Assembly (NCBI RefSeq): GCF_029873635.1
Contig: NC_080428.1
Coordinates: forward strand, 64,703,101 to 64,767,100
Source of the DNA: Malania oleifera
Lineage: Eukaryota > Streptophyta > Magnoliopsida > Santalales > Ximeniaceae
Length of the DNA: 64,000 bases
Reading direction: 5' to 3'
A program made the translations under genes and the position numbers. This document shows positions 10,796 to 23,276 of the stretch, piece by piece. Below the pieces are notes generated by a model. That model searched no databases and was not told where the DNA came from. It saw nothing but the letters and a program-made list of their open reading frames with translations. Every line of letters starts with the position of its first letter. Position 1 is the stretch's first letter.

Positions 10796-11747
10796 AGTAC
10801 CTAATTAATTATGAAATTATCTCAAAGTAAAGTTAAAAAGTATTTAAAATTACTCTTTTAGTGAATTTACAAAATATACGAGTAAAAAAATTAATCACAA
10901 AAATATATATAATATATATTCCCTTAGAACTAAAAGTACCTGAAGTCCGAAAGCTCGTACCCCTTTTTTAAATCATAGGGATTAAAATTAGGAAAATATT
11001 TAATAGTGTAATATGAAAATATTATAATAATGATGAATATATAAATTCAAATTAGAATACTGAGCATACCATATCAAACCTGAAAGATAAATAAAACACT
11101 AATGTACCAATTACATAATATTAGAATAATAAGATACCAAATATACATTATAACCCTGAATTAATATCTAATATTACTAAGATACTAATATTTATTATTA
11201 CTTAAAATCAAATATACTAAATAATATAATGTTACCTCGAAATACTAAATTAATTATATAATATTATGTAAAATACTATATTACTAAATATATATTGTTA
11301 CTTAAACACTAACTTACTAAATCATCTAAAATACTGAGTCAATAAATATATAATATTACCTAAAATATTAAATTACTAAATATACTATATTACTTAAAGT
11401 GTTAAATGTTTAGAATATATCCTAACCCCTAAACCCGTAAATACAAACTTACCAAAATACCTACTTAATTGATATTGACTAGATAGGGATGAACGTCAGT
11501 TATTATTTACACTAAATATGGGTATTAATTACTTATAAAAAGAAATCATATGGTAACAATAATAAATATTCACAATAAAAGGTATACACCCCGATAAATA
11601 CGACACAATAAATATAATAATGATATTCCAAATCCATGAAATACATACAAATATGATAATATAATAAACATACCATAAACCTACAACAATGATATTAATA
11701 TTTTTATATATACAAATAAAGCTTTAATATTAATGAATACCATAGTA

Positions 11748-11793
<46 letters not shown>

Positions 11794-11928
11794 TACACTA
11801 TGTAATGAAAACTTAAACAATAAATATTAAAATGAATCAAAGCAAGAAAAGAAGAGAAAAAAAAAATAACTAAATAAATAAATAAATACACGTGCATGAG
11901 TGTGTGCATGGTTGGAGGCAGGGAACTC

Positions 11929-11930
11929 AC
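11929..11930 (-). promoter_or_regulatory. Consensus 5' splice donor inside the LTR
   Basis: The minus strand reads CATCCAG|GTGAGT, a perfect donor consensus, about 0.6-0.7 kb downstream of the LTR TATA box once the Copia insertion is removed. A donor consensus occurs at the matching place of the related LTRs (22763-22764 minus and 62806-62807 plus). Confidence 0.4.
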
Positions 11931-12434
11931 CTGGATGCTGTCGGAGGTGGGTAGTCGGATACGGGTTGCTGCGAGGGGTGAGAGGTCGGAGCTCTAGCCG
12001 GAGGTCGGCTGGGTGTATGAGGTTGAGTGGCTGGCCGCGACAGAGGATGGCCAGTGATGGTGTTGCTGCTGGACGTGATGGCTGCTGGGCTGCTGCGGGA
12101 CGGTAGCGATGGCGTGCACGGGGGGCGGATCCTCTGCTGCAGTGAAGGGAGGAGATGTCGAGGTTGACGAACGTGTGGCGGAGAGTGTTTTCCAAAGGAG
12201 AGTTGTACCGCGGCTCGTCTCCATATGAACTCCGGCGATGGCGACGGCGAGGATGGTGCGACGACTCGAGGATTCTCTAGCTAGAGATGAAGGTGGAGAA
12301 CTGTGTGCGGCCATGATATGGTGCTGCGATTGCCGGTGGGGAGGCATCGAGACCGGGAGCAGGGGTGCCGCCATGGTGCTGCTGCGGTGGAGGAGCAGTG
12401 CAAGCCGTGAGGGTGGCGGGAGATGGCGGCCTGA

Positions 12435-12608
12435 ATATTACAGATTTATATAATATAGATTAAATATGTGGATATTTTTCATTGGTTTATAACAGAGTTA
12501 GTTAGTGTTAGTTACATTCAACTCTATATAAATACTGAGCATTCATTTGTAATTGAAAGATAGAAGAATGCAGTTTTAATTCTTTTCTTTAGTCTGCTTT
12601 CTGTTTCA
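12435..12608 (+). mobile_element. 5' LTR of the Ale-like Copia
   Basis: Starts ATATTACAGATT and ends CTGCTTTCTGTTTCA. It contains CTCTATATAAATAC as TATA box (around 12520). It pairs with 25875-26054. The exact left terminus is uncertain by a few bases because the two LTR copies differ there. Confidence 0.8.
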
Positions 12609-12620
12609 TGGTATCAGAGC
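12609..12620 (+). other. Primer-binding site (initiator Met tRNA) of the Ale-like Copia
   Basis: TGGTATCAGAGC immediately after the LTR's final CA, the standard Copia primer-binding site. Confidence 0.9.
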
Positions 12621-12664
12621 AAATTCTTGATACTCTATTTCATGCTTTCGTTTCTACATCCAGC

Positions 12665-13101
12665 ATGGATAATATTCCAAGCTGCTATCACCTTCAAAAT
12701 GGTGATTCGTTAGGAACAGTTCTGGTGTCAAATATCCTCACTAGGGACAATTATCCTTCATGGAGCAGGTCCATGATTATGGCATTCAAAGCAAAGAACA
12801 AAATTGGTTTCGTGGATGGATCGATTTCTCAACCGAGCTTCACAGATGAATCGTATGAATTCCGGGAAAGATGCAACAATATGGTCTCTTCTTGGTTGAT
12901 CAACTATGTTTCGAAGGAGATTGAGTGTAGCATAATATGTGCAAAAACAGCAAGAGATATGTGGCTAGATTTAAAGAATCGATTTACTCAAGGTAATGGT
13001 CCAAGAATCTATCGATTGCAAAAAGATTTATCAAATTTGGTTCAAGCAGATTTGTCTATGCGAGATTACTATACAAGATTGAAGTCTTTGTGGGATGAAT
13101 T
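12665..13101 (+). pseudogene. Copia gag, N-terminal part (interrupted)
   Basis: Encodes the start of an Ale/Retrofit-type Gag: YHLQNGDSLG, then NYPSWSRSM, KNKIGFVDGS, and LDLKNRFTQGNGPRI. The frame is open from the ATG at 12665 to the point where the minus-strand Copia enters at 13102. It resumes without loss at 18603, so this segment was intact when that insertion occurred. A closely related Gag lies at 57429-58209. Confidence 0.85.
13097..13101. repeat. Left target-site duplication (GAATT) of the young Copia
   Basis: GAATT directly left of TGATGGGTGG; the same five bases follow the right LTR at 18598-18602. Confidence 0.9.
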
Positions 13102-13441
13102 TGATGGGTGGAGAGGAGCACTCAGTCACTGGCTGTGACTGAAACTCAGTGAGGATAAATACCAAACAAGTATATTTCAATCTGAAAATAATACAGAGGA
13201 ATTAAAATCTCTCTCACGGCTCACTGGCTAATCTCTCTCACACACCACATAATATAACACAATACACACACCTATTTATAGCTATTACAGAAGCAATAAA
13301 ATCAACAATGGTGGGTGTTTAATTCAGAGGAGGTGGGCTGGTAGGTGGAGTAGGCAGCCTGCAAATCTCCAATGTCCACAACGGTGGGCTGCCGGTCTTC
13401 AATGGAGGTGGGCTGCCGGTCTTCAAGTTTAATCTTCAACA
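13102..13441 (-). mobile_element. 3' LTR of the young Copia
   Basis: On the minus strand it runs TGTTGAAGATT...CCACCCATCA, 340 bp. The tract TCCCCCCTTAA that follows on the plus strand (13442-13452) is the polypurine tract in reverse. Confidence 0.93.
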
Positions 13442-14043
13442 TCCCCCCTTAAACTTGACTCTCCTAATTTTGTTATTCCGAGCATTGTCTTCAGTCTTGC
13501 AAAAATATCATGTCTGAGTGGTTTTGTGAAAATGTCAGCAATCTGATCATACGTTCTGCAAGATATCAATTCCACTTCTTTATTTTTGACATGCTCCCTG
13601 ATAAAATGATACCGAGTATCAATATGTTTACTTCTTTCATGGTAAACTGGATTTTTCGCAAGTGCAATCGCTGATCGGTTGTCGATGTAAACTTCTGTGG
13701 GGTTACCTTCAAGAAATCCCAGATACTTCAGTACATTCCTAATCCATATACCATGACAAACAGCTGAGCTAGCAGCAACATACTCAGCTTCACATGATGA
13801 TAGCGTTACGATGGGTTGCTTCTTCGAAGACCATGTAAACGATGTATCTCCCATAAAAAATGTGAATCCCGTCGTACTTTTTCTTTCATCAAGATCTCTT
13901 CCCCAATCGCTATCTGAATAACCGATAAGTTTGCAATCATCTCTTGATGAATAAAACATACCATCGGTGATGGTACCTTTGACATATCGGAGTATCCTTT
14001 TCGCTGCATTCAGGTGGGACTGGTCAGGAGTCTCCATGTACCC
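13429..14043 (-). CDS. Copia RNase H domain, shifted frame
   Basis: The missing C-terminus of the polyprotein: [65 protein letters not shown] and ADIFTKPL. These are the conserved Copia RNase H blocks, ending near the polypurine tract. It has no start codon of its own; an ATG at 14062-14064 in this frame is fortuitous. A single-base indel separates it from RT. It could be a sequencing or assembly error in the G run as well as a real mutation. Confidence 0.93.
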   Translation of the reverse strand, partial: GYMETPDQSHLNAAKRILRYVKGTITDGMFYSSRDDCKLIGYSDSDWGRDLDERKSTTGFTFFMGDTSFTWSSKKQPIVTLSSCEAEYVAASSAVCHGIWIRNVLKYLGFLEGNPTEVYIDNRSAIALAKNPVYHERSKHIDTRYHFIREHVKNKEVELISCRTYDQIADIFTKPLRHDIFARLKTMLGITKLGESSLRGDVED

Positions 14044-17000
14044 TGCTGACAAGTCCAACTCCATAGAGTATATCTGGTCTGGTGCACGTCAAATACCTTA
14101 AGCTTCCAACCAGACTCTTAAAATATGTGGGGTCAACATCTCCTTGCTCATTCTTTCTCAACTCCAATCCTGTTTCAACTGGAGTTGTCACTGGGTTGCA
14201 TTTGTCCATCCCAAACTTCTTCAATACTTCTTTTGCATAGTGGCTCTGGGAGATGAAAATTCCTTTCTCGCTTTGCACGACTTCTATGCCAAGAAAATGA
14301 GCCATCTGGCCAATATCTGTCATTTCGAATTCTTTGACCATGCTCCTTTTGAAAGCGGCAAACATCTCTGGATTGTTGCCGGTGAAGATCAGATCATCAA
14401 CATATAGGCAGGCTATGAGCATGCTTCCATCTGTCTCCATCTTTATATATAGCGCATGCTCGTAGGGACACTTCTCAAATCCATTCTTCTGGAAGTAGTC
14501 ATCAATCCTCATGTTCCACGCACGAGGTGCTTGCTTCAAGCCATAGAGTGCTTTCTTCAACTTGTACACTCTATCTTCTTTGCCCTTCTTTACATATCCA
14601 GGTGGTTGATCGATATAAATCTCTTCTTCCAGAAAACCGTTCAGAAAAGCTGATTTCACGTCTAGCTGGTAAATCTTCCATCTATTTTGTGCTGAAAGTG
14701 AAATAAGTAATCTGATGGTTTCAAGTCTAGCAACCGGGGCAAAGATTTCTCCATAATCAATCCCTTCTTTTTGCTTGTAGCCTTTGGCGACAAGTCTTGC
14801 TTTATATCTCTGAACTTCTCCTTGAGCATTCTTTTTGGTCTTATAGACCCATTTCACACCAATGGTTTTGCGGCCCTTCGGGAGATTTGTCAACTCCCAA
14901 GTTTTGTTCTTCTCGATGGATTGAATCTCCTCATCCATCGCTTTTCTCCATTTGTCTTCTTCGTTAGCTTCCTCAAAGCTAACCGGGTCGCTGGTTAACA
15001 ATAGACAGTAAAGAGTAACATACTCTTCAATTGGTTCTGTAGTTTCATACAGGTCGGCTAGATTTCGAGCTCCTCTAGGTCTCATGTCTGAGATTTCACG
15101 CTCAATTGGTGATGGAGCTTCATTCCTCTGTGGTGAACCATGTGGAGGTGTCTGCAGCTCAGGAATTTGTGGCTCGATAGCCACTTCTCTTGTCTGTGTA
15201 GGTTCTTCTACTTCAAGTGTCAATTCCGCATCTTTGGAACATTCAACCTGGTCCCATTTCCAGGATTCATTTTCTTCAAAGATGACATCCCGACTGTGAA
15301 AGACTTTCTTGTTGATGGGATTGTAGAGTCGATATCCCATGGTGCTATCGCCATATCCTACAAGGATACACTTCTCTCCTTTATCATCCAGCTTTGTCCT
15401 TCTTGCTTCTGGGATCTTGGCGTAGGCTATGGAGCCAAACACCCTAAGATGACTCACACTGGGCTTGTGAGTACTCCAGGCTTCATATGGTGTCTTTGTA
15501 TCAAGACTCTTCGTTGGACACCTATTTAGCAGATAGACTGCACATAACACTGCTTCTGCCCAAAAACTCTTGGGCACATTCTTATCCTTTAACATGCTTC
15601 TAGCCATGTTAAGAATTGTGCGGTTCTTCCTTTCAGCTACACCATTCAACTGGGGAGTGTATGATGGTGTGAACTGTTTCTGAATTCCTTGTTGTCTAAG
15701 GAATTCCAGGAAAGCTTCGTCTTTGTACTCTCCTCCTTGGTCTGACCGGAGTGACTTGATGCGGAAGCCACTTTGTTTCTCCACAAGAGTTTTGAACTCT
15801 TTGAACTTATCGAATACCTCTGACTTCCTTTTCAAGAAGTAGACCCAGGTCTTCCTACTGTAGTCGTCGATGAAGGTGAGGAAGTATCGATTCTGTCCAT
15901 TCGAAAATGGTCTTAATGGACCACACACATCTGTGTGTATTAGCTGGAGCGGCATGGTTGATCTCCAGTCGGTTTGCTTTCCAAAGCTGTTTCTGTGTTG
16001 TTTGCTCAAAATACAGCTTTCACATATCACATTTGGATGATGGATATTTGGTAAGCCCTTCACCATCTTCTTGCTTCCCAATTGTTTCAAACTTTCAAAG
16101 TTTAGATGCCCATACCTTAGATGCCATAGCCAGTCTTTGTCTTTGATGATAGCGCTCAAACACCTTGGCGTATCATGTTGGATGGCGAGCGGAAACATTC
16201 GATTCTTTGCCATTTGAACTCGAGTAACAAGCTTTCCTCGAGCATCTATTATCACCATCTGCTTATCACTGAGGCTAATTCGATAGCCTCTCTCCACGAG
16301 CTGTCCGAGACTAAGTATATTAGTCTTCATGGCTGGCACATAGTAGACGTTGGAGATGTAAGCATGATCTCCAGACTTCTGTTTGATCAAAACATCTCCT
16401 CTCCCTTGGACTGCAATTTTAGAATTATCTCCGAAAGAGATCTCCCCTTGAACTTTCTCATCAAGTTCAAAAAATAGGTTCTTTCTGCCAGTCATATGAT
16501 TGCTGGCTCCAGAATCAAGGTACCAAACACTCTGGTCCTGAGGAGTTGCATTGTGTGCCATCAGCATCAATGACTCTCCATTTGCATGATCTGTTTCGGC
16601 AAGGTTGGCCTCCTCGCTAACCTTTTCTTGTTGTCGTCCCCAACACTCATTACTATAGTGCCCATACTTATGACAATTATAGCATTGAATGTTTCTTTTA
16701 TCTTCATTCAAACGATTTTTGTATCCTCCCCTTCTTCCTTGTCCTCTGCCTTGTGGGACATAGCTCTGTTGATTTCGTCCTCCTCTAGTGGGACCTCTTC
16801 TGCCTCTGCCACCTTCTCTGGAGTTAAAATTTCCAGAATTTCTTCCACGAGATCCTCGGTCTCGTCCTCTTCCTTGTTGTGACGTCCCCCCTTTGTCGTA
16901 TCTATCTGTAGTGAGGGACAACTTCGTTTGGAGAGCTTGCTCCAGTGCTTTATCATCACTTCTTCTATTGACTTTTTGCTCATGGGCTTGGAGTGAGCCC

Positions 17001-17581
17001 ACAAGTTCTTCTACAGACATTGTTTCCAAGTCTTTTGTCTCCTCTAGGGTCACAGCTATATAATCATATTTTGGATCTAAAGATCGCAAAATTTTTTCAC
17101 AAATTCTCTCGTCATTGAGAATTTCTCCATTTCTTCTTAATTGATTTGATACTACCATTACTCGTGTATAGTAGTCTGAAATGGATTCAGTAGACTTCAT
17201 TTTAAGAGATTCGAACTCACCTCGCAATGTCTGAAGACGAATCTTTTTTACTTTATCTGCACCTTTGTGTGTTCGATGGAGAGAGTCCCAGACTTCTTTA
17301 GATGTCTTCGCGGAGGCAATGATTTCGAACGTGGCCTCATCAAGGCCTTGGTAGATTATGGATTTTGCCTTGCAATCTTTCTTTCGATCGACTCGCAAGG
17401 TCGTTCTTTGAGCTTCGGGCATAGCTGCTTCGGCTTCTTTTGATGGGCTTTCTCTGTACCCATCTTCAACGATATCCATGACATCCTGAGAACCTAGAAG
17501 GGCTCTCATTTGAATCGACCAGTTGTCATAATTCTCTCGGGTCAATTTTGGAATGACCGATTGGATAGTACCGTTAGCCAT
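14024..17581 (-). CDS. Copia Gag-Pol polyprotein (Gag-protease-integrase-RT)
   Basis: About 1,185 codons from the ATG in [13 protein letters not shown]. This ATG was chosen over an upstream in-frame ATG at 17710 because the conserved Gag start begins here. Domains in order: Gag with [13 protein letters not shown] zinc knuckle ([14 protein letters not shown]); aspartic protease ([11 protein letters not shown]); the HHCC integrase head ([12 protein letters not shown]); the integrase catalytic core ([36 protein letters not shown]); and RT ([27 protein letters not shown]). The frame ends early after [14 protein letters not shown] because of one extra G (CCC on the plus strand at 14041-14043). RNase H continues in the next frame. 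No other lesion is seen. Confidence 0.95.
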   Translation of the reverse strand: MANGTIQSVIPKLTRENYDNWSIQMRALLGSQDVMDIVEDGYRESPSKEAEAAMPEAQRTTLRVDRKKDCKAKSIIYQGLDEATFEIIASAKTSKEVWDSLHRTHKGADKVKKIRLQTLRGEFESLKMKSTESISDYYTRVMVVSNQLRRNGEILNDERICEKILRSLDPKYDYIAVTLEETKDLETMSVEELVGSLQAHEQKVNRRSDDKALEQALQTKLSLTTDRYDKGGTSQQGRGRDRGSRGRNSGNFNSREGGRGRRGPTRGGRNQQSYVPQGRGQGRRGGYKNRLNEDKRNIQCYNCHKYGHYSNECWGRQQEKVSEEANLAETDHANGESLMLMAHNATPQDQSVWYLDSGASNHMTGRKNLFFELDEKVQGEISFGDNSKIAVQGRGDVLIKQKSGDHAYISNVYYVPAMKTNILSLGQLVERGYRISLSDKQMVIIDARGKLVTRVQMAKNRMFPLAIQHDTPRCLSAIIKDKDWLWHLRYGHLNFESLKQLGSKKMVKGLPNIHHPNVICESCILSKQHRNSFGKQTDWRSTMPLQLIHTDVCGPLRPFSNGQNRYFLTFIDDYSRKTWVYFLKRKSEVFDKFKEFKTLVEKQSGFRIKSLRSDQGGEYKDEAFLEFLRQQGIQKQFTPSYTPQLNGVAERKNRTILNMARSMLKDKNVPKSFWAEAVLCAVYLLNRCPTKSLDTKTPYEAWSTHKPSVSHLRVFGSIAYAKIPEARRTKLDDKGEKCILVGYGDSTMGYRLYNPINKKVFHSRDVIFEENESWKWDQVECSKDAELTLEVEEPTQTREVAIEPQIPELQTPPHGSPQRNEAPSPIEREISDMRPRGARNLADLYETTEPIEEYVTLYCLLLTSDPVSFEEANEEDKWRKAMDEEIQSIEKNKTWELTNLPKGRKTIGVKWVYKTKKNAQGEVQRYKARLVAKGYKQKEGIDYGEIFAPVARLETIRLLISLSAQNRWKIYQLDVKSAFLNGFLEEEIYIDQPPGYVKKGKEDRVYKLKKALYGLKQAPRAWNMRIDDYFQKNGFEKCPYEHALYIKMETDGSMLIACLYVDDLIFTGNNPEMFAAFKRSMVKEFEMTDIGQMAHFLGIEVVQSEKGIFISQSHYAKEVLKKFGMDKCNPVTTPVETGLELRKNEQGDVDPTYFKSLVGSLRYLTCTRPDILYGVGLVSRVHGDS

Positions 17582-18244
17582 CGAATTTAATATATAAAAA
17601 ACAGAGAAATGGGGGCTGATTTTGGTAAATCTAATGCCACCAATAAATTCAGAAGATTGAAAAACCTTAGGAACCGGTTTTGGTTTGCAAAGAACCGGTC
17701 TAAAAATCACCGAACCGGCTATAGGAAAATTCTGGTGAATTTTTAAACTAACCGGTTTAACTTAACGGCCGCTTAACGGCGTTAATTTTTCCGTTACGCC
17801 ACGTGGCGTTCTCTGCGCTTGCCGCGTGTCCGCTTCTGGAGGCGGGTCGGATGCGGGTCAAGCGTCGGGTACGGATCCGGGTTGCTGGTCGCTGGATCCG
17901 GTTCTCGGGTCGATGGTCCGGGTTGCGGGTCGCTGTCCGGGTCGGATCTCGCCAATCGGGCGAAGAAGACGCGTGCGGGAGCGTGAGGCGCGTGTCACCG
18001 GCTGCCGGATTCTTCGTCGGCGCGTGCAGCGCGTGGTAAGAGCGCTGTCTTCGTGGGAGGCGCGTGGGGCGCGTGTGGGCTCCTCCGGTGTCCGTTTGAG
18101 ACGTGGTTTTCACCGTTGGAATCGTCTTGAATCTAATTGTACAATGGCAGGCTTAATTTGGGATTTGAAGCAACTTCAAAACTGGGAGAAAATCGGATTT
18201 CTCCTCTGTTCGCCTCTGTTTGGCGAATTCCGGCGTACCTAGAC

Positions 18245-18256
18245 GCTCTGATACCA
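18245..18256 (-). other. Primer-binding site of the young Copia
   Basis: Plus strand GCTCTGATACCA, i.e. TGGTATCAGAGC on the minus strand, one base inside the 5' LTR. Confidence 0.93.
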
Positions 18257-18257
18257 C

Positions 18258-18597
18258 TGATGGGTGGAGAGGAGCACTCAGTCACTGGCTGTGACTGAAA
18301 CTCAGTGAGGATAAATACCAAACAAGTATATTTCAATCTGAAAATAATACAGAGGAATTAAAATCTCTCTCACGGCTCACTGGCTAATCTCTCTCACACA
18401 CCACATAATATAACACAATACACACACCTATTTATAGCTATTACAGAAGCAATAAAATCAACAATGGTGGGTGTTTAATTCAGAGGAGGTGGGCTGGTAG
18501 GTGGAGTAGGCAGCCTGCAAATCTCCAATGTCCACAACGGTGGGCTGCCGGTCTTCAATGGAGGTGGGCTGCCGGTCTTCAAGTTTAATCTTCAACA
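18258..18597 (-). mobile_element. 5' LTR of the young Copia
   Basis: Same 340 bp as the left LTR, no mismatch by eye. A minus-strand TATA box (GCTATAAATAGG) lies at about 18427-18438. The gag-pol frame starts about 0.68 kb downstream. Confidence 0.93.
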
Positions 18598-18602
18598 GAA
18601 TT
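18598..18602. repeat. Right target-site duplication (GAATT) of the young Copia
   Basis: GAATT immediately after the LTR end TTCAACA, matching 13097-13101. Confidence 0.9.
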
Positions 18603-18972
18603 GTCGGATTATAATCAAATTCCTACATGTTCATGTGGAGCTTTACAAAAGTGCAATTGCAGTGCAATAAAGGTATTTCTGAGTTATCAAGATCGACAGC
18701 ATGTAATACAGTTTTTGATGGGTTTAAATGATTGTTTTTCTCATATAAGAGGACACATTCTAATGCTAGATCCATTGCCAGACATAAATAAAGTTTTTTC
18801 TTTGATGATGCAAGAAGAAAAACAAAGGGAAATTAGCAAGAACAATATGGTTGATACTGTTGCATTCATGAGCAAAAAGCAAGATACAAACTCAGATATG
18901 AAGAAATTCAATTTTGGAAAACAGCAAACAAAAAGAGAAAAATTGTATCATCTAATCCTAGTATTTCCTTAA
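18603..18972 (+). pseudogene. Copia gag, C-terminal part
   Basis: Continues the Gag cut at 13101: IPTCSCGALQKCNC, FLMGLNDCFSHIRG, and LPDINKVFSLMMQEEKQRE. It then runs into a stop. The CCHC knuckle present in the sister copy at 58230-58290 is missing, so there is a deletion between Gag and protease. Confidence 0.8.
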
Positions 18973-18989
18973 GTGCATCAATTTACACT

Positions 18990-20060
18990 TTAATATCCCA
19001 TAATACTTGGATTGTAGACACCGGAGCCACAGATCATATTATTCATTCCATTGATATGTTTACTTCCATTCCAAAGATTCTAAACATTTCCATAACATTA
19101 CCAAATGGTGATAACATACCTGTTACCCATATTGGTGTAGTTCGAATATCAGAAACTTTAATTCTTAAAGATGTACTTTGTTTACCATCTTTCTCATACA
19201 ATTGACTTTCTGTAAGTAAATTAACTTCAACACAAAAATGCTCATTCATTTTTTCATCTGATTATTATTTCATTCAAGAGCATGCCCCATGGAAGATGAT
19301 TGGGATAGCTAGAAGAAAAGCTGGTTTATACATATTGCAGAAATCAGGTGCTAGTAATGATGAGATTCAACCTAAATCGAGTCTTATCAATTCTGTAGCA
19401 AATTCTAAAAGTTTGGCATAACAGATTAGGACATCCTTCCATGTCTAGATTGTTCTTCCTTTCCAAAAATGTATCTGATATCAATTTTACAGATAAAATT
19501 TTTTATCATTGTACTATTTGTCCATTGGCAAAACAGAAGAGACTTCCTTTCCAAGTTCATACATATAATGAAAGTTCTATTTTCATATTGTTCATTGTGA
19601 TATATGGGGACCATTCTTGGTTTGAACCCATAATGGATCCAGATTTTTTCTTACTATAGTTGATGATCATTCAAGATTTACATGGGTTTATTTGATGAAA
19701 AACAAATATGAAGTTAGAAACATATTGATTACATTTTACAATTTAATTGAAACACAATTTGGAAGAAAAATAAAATGCGTAAGGAGTGATAATGGTATAG
19801 AATTTAAAATGACTAATTTTTTTGCTTCAAAAGGAATTATACATCAAATGTCATACATAGAAACACCTCAATAGAATTCTATAGTTGAGAGAAAACATCA
19901 ACATTTGTTAAATGTAGCAAGAGCTTTAAGATTTCAATCAAATATTCTTTTAATTTTTTGGGGGGAATGTATACTAACTGCATGCCATCTTATAAATAGA
20001 ATTCCATCTTAGTTCTAAACAACAAATCTTCACACAAAGTTCTTTATAATTCAGTTCCAT
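18990..20060 (+). pseudogene. Copia protease and integrase (decayed)
   Basis: Protease motif WIVDTGATDHIIHS (about 19010-19050), then the integrase region: LVDDHSRF-like VDDHSRFTWVYLMK (about 19660-19700), RSDNGIEFKM (19780-19815) and [11 protein letters not shown] (19880-19915). Several stops and frame changes, such as the TAG in the ETPQ*NS stretch, show it is dead. Confidence 0.8.
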
Positions 20061-20499
20061 CATATAGTCATTTGAGAGTTTTTGGTTGTTTATGCTATGC
20101 ATCAACCATTACTCACAACAGAAACAAATTTTCACCAAGGACTAGAAAATGTATTTTTATAGGCTATCCTTTTGGCATAAAAGGATATAAGCTGTATGAC
20201 TTGGAACTTAAATTATTATTATTTTTTTTGTTTCTAGAGATGTAGTTTTTCATGAATCAATATTCCCATTTCTTTTACAAAATGACTCATCAACTACTAA
20301 TTCAAATCTGGATATTACTTTACAAATTTTTCATTCAAAATCAGATAATATTGTTCTTCCAAAATCAATTCCTGATTCCATTGAAAATCCTATATCTTCC
20401 TCATCTGCTAATACACCATATCGATTAGCAAATCCTATCAACACAGAGACCACAAATATTCCATCTCTAAGTGATCAAAATCATTTTCCTTCTCTTAGA

Positions 20500-21489
20500 A
20501 GATCATTCGGATTGCACAAAGCACCTGAATATCTGCAAAATTATCACTACAACTTAGCTGCTTCTGCTTCTCAATCATCTCCTACAGCTCCTGCAATTAA
20601 CTTAGGTAATAAATATAGCATTTCTGATGTTTTGTCATACTCAAAATTGTCTAAATCACATAAAACCTTTTCTGTTGCAATTTCCTCCGAAATAGAACCA
20701 AGTTTTTATCATCAAGCTATCAAGCATTCTCATTGGAGAGATGCCATGTCTGTGGAATTATCTGCATTAGAATCAAATATTTGGGTCTTAACATCACTTC
20801 CTCCTGATAAAAAGCCTATAAGTTGTAAGTAGGTATATAAAATAAAATACAATTCAGATGGTTCTATTGAGAGACATAAAGCAAGGCTTGTAGCCAAAGG
20901 GTATACTCAAAAAGAAGGCCTAGATTTTTTTGAAACTTTCTCACCTGTTGCAAAAATGGTAACTGTTCGATGTGTTCTATCACTAGCTGCTATACATAAT
21001 TGGCATCTTTTTCACTTAGATATCAATAATGCTTTTTTATATGGAGACTTAGATGAAGAAGTATTCATGACAGCACCTCCTGATTATCTTCCTAAGGGGG
21101 ACACAAGGGTATGTAAATTGCAAAGATCCCTTTATGGCTCGAAACAAGCATCTAGGCAATGGAATTCTAAATTCAAATCTGTCCTATTTGATATTGGCTT
21201 CTCACAGTCAAAATCAGATTATTCATTGTTTACGAAAAGGGAAGGAACTTCATTCGTGGCATTATTACTTTATGTGGATAATATACTACTTACCAGCAAT
21301 GATTTGAAAGCCATTGAAGCTATCTAAATAGCTTTAACAGTTAAGTTCAAGTTAAAAGATTTGGGTCCAACTAAATTTTTTCTTGGAATGGAAATTGCAA
21401 GATCACAAAAGGGTATCTCTTTATCTCAAAGAAACTATACTCTAGAATTGATTGCTGATTTTGGTTTACTTGCTGTCAAACCTATTTTA
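20500..21489 (+). pseudogene. Copia reverse transcriptase (decayed, YVDN)
   Basis: Reads [60 protein letters not shown]. The polymerase box is YVDN where active enzymes have YVDD, so the second catalytic Asp is lost. Stops occur at about 20833 and 21327. The frame is cut at 21494 by the solo LTR and continues on its other side at 25199. Confidence 0.85.
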
Positions 21490-21494
21490 TTTCC
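21490..21494. repeat. Left target-site duplication (TTTCC) of the solo LTR
   Basis: TTTCC before TGTCGCGACG; repeated at 25194-25198 after GTGTCGACA. Confidence 0.9.
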
Positions 21495-21609
21495 TGTCGC
21501 GACGTCCCGAACCCGGCCCAGAGAACCAATCTCTGGTTTAAAAATGGGTTCGGCTTGCGAACTGGGAAAAATGAATGTGTATTTTGAAAATGTGAATTTT
21601 CGTGAAAAA

Positions 21610-21785
21610 CGATGTGTGGTGGAGTCGCCACTAACCTTTTGAAGTGTGGTTAGAACACTTGATTACTACCCCGTTAAGGGTAGAATCGGTCTACATCACC
21701 AAAGTTAGGCTCGGGAGTATGGTTACGCAAGGGGAAGGTATTAGCACCCCCTACACGCCCGTTCTTACGAATGGTACCAGATTAA
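21610..21785 (-). repeat. Conserved U5 module, copy 2
   Basis: Sense strand carries CCGTTCGTAAGAACGG (perfect 6-bp stem, GTAA loop; the first C-G pair adjoins GGTA), GTAGGGGGTGCTAATACCTTCC, GCGTAACC, ACCGATTCTACCC, AAGTGTTCTAACCAC and TTAGTGGCGACTCCA. Nearly identical to the copy at 63790-63975. Confidence 0.8.
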
Positions 21786-23225
21786 TAAAGAGTTTTCCCG
21801 AAATAAATATAATAAGCCTTTAAAGATCAATCCCTTTCAAAAGTCAAAAACAAAATGAAAATACTATATAGGTATTCCCTCAGAACCGGGGCAATCTAGT
21901 ACTCTGAAGAGTCAATGTTCTCGTTGGCAATCATCGGGAAGGAAAATCGAAAATAGGATACAAAATACGCTCCCGAGGATTTTGAAATCTAAAGGTTTTT
22001 TTTTAAGTATCAAAAATACTATTTCGGGAGGTTTTTGAGATTGGTTCGGGATTGGAATGAATTTTTCTTGTGCCTAAAAAGATATTTTTGTGATTTTTCC
22101 TAAGTGTGAAAATGATTTTTGATATTTTTCCCGAACTTTCAAAATAACACAAATGAAATCAATTGAAACCAAAATGTGAAAATACTTTTGGAATTTTTGA
22201 AAATTTCATGATTTTTGTGAATTTTATGGATACAACAATAATATACAAGCGAAATGGAGAAAACTGGGGTGAACCAGTTTGGGAATGGTGAGCCGGTCAA
22301 ACGTTGACCAGTGTGGGGGGGAAAAACCAGTTTAAGGTCTTGGTCGAGACCAATGATTTTTCGAAATTTTCCAATGTCCTTCCGAATACAACAGAATTTT
22401 AGACAACAATCACGAAAGTCATGGTTTTAAAGATATGCCTTTAGAATGTATTTTTGAAAATCTTGAATGTAGGGAAACAAATCTAACCTTGGCCAAACAT
22501 GTTAGAAACTTTCTTGGATTTTCTTCAAAAATTTTCAAAGGTAAATAAGTTTCAAAGCTTTAAAAATTTTTGAATTTTCTTTGAAAATTTTTCTGAATTT
22601 TTGTGTCTTTTATGAAATTTTTTTTGTTTTTTGTTTTTTTATGAGTTAAAAGGAAGCTATTTAAAGTAAAGAAAAGTGAAATAAAGTCAAATAAACCAAC
22701 AGAGGCCGATTAGGGAAAGGGGGACGGAAATGTAACGTAGGAAGAGAAAGTTCATTGGTCTTACCTATCGTCTTTTTCTCCTTCGGTCTTCTTCTCCTGT
22801 CTATGAATCCGCAAGGTTAGTCTACAGCGCCTTCCCGAGGGTTGTTCTTGAGTTCTGACTCGAGGCACTAGGGAGTACCTTCTTCAAATGGAGTGACCCG
22901 GTACCGGTAGGAAAAGGGATCAATCGATCGCTTGATCTTCTTTCGTTTTCCTCTGCTCCGGTCTTCTTTTCCTGTTGATGAGTCTACTAGGGCCGCTCCA
23001 CAACGTCTTCCCGAGAGTTGTTCTTGAGCTCTGATTTGAGGCACTACGGGGTGCCTTCTTCAAATGGGGTGACTCAACACCGATAGGAAACGGGATTAGT
23101 CGACCTCTTGATTTTTACTCAAAAAAAAACTAACTTCACAAACTCGTGATAGAAAACTTCAATATTTGAAATCTTCTCCTTACCACCACTAAGAGCTCCT
23201 CCCCTTGTGCTTGAAATGAGAGGGC

Positions 23226-23233
23226 TATTTATA
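23226..23233 (-). promoter_or_regulatory. TATA box of the solo LTR
   Basis: Minus strand TATAAATA within AAGCCTATAAATAGCCCTC, at the U3/R position and just downstream of the 92-bp array. Confidence 0.6.
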
Positions 23234-23276
23234 GGCTTAGCTTGGGGCAAGCATAGGAAAGAAGACATAGGGGAGT

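Larger units (their letters stand above)
13102..18597 (-). mobile_element. Young, nearly intact Tork/TNT1-like Copia retrotransposon
   Basis: A complete 5,496-bp element. It has 340-bp LTRs at both ends in which I find no difference, a perfect 5-bp target duplication (GAATT), a primer-binding site beside the right LTR and a polypurine tract beside the left LTR. One long gag-pol frame (17581-14024) carries every domain up to RT. A one-base insertion then throws RNase H into another frame (13429-14043). It is inserted in reverse inside the gag of the older Copia. Identical LTRs imply recent movement. The frameshift means this copy probably depends on a partner or is newly disabled. Confidence 0.95.

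Noticed and set aside
11827..12453. GC-rich ORFs on both strands (66-126 codons)
   Set aside because: They overlap in opposite strands inside the transcribed part of the Gypsy LTR, have Ser/Pro/Gly-rich compositional peptides and no conserved motif. The Copia insertion interrupts the same GC-rich stretch at 12435.
14144..17063. Plus-strand ORFs of 65-129 codons
   Set aside because: They are antisense shadows of the Copia Gag-Pol frame on the minus strand.
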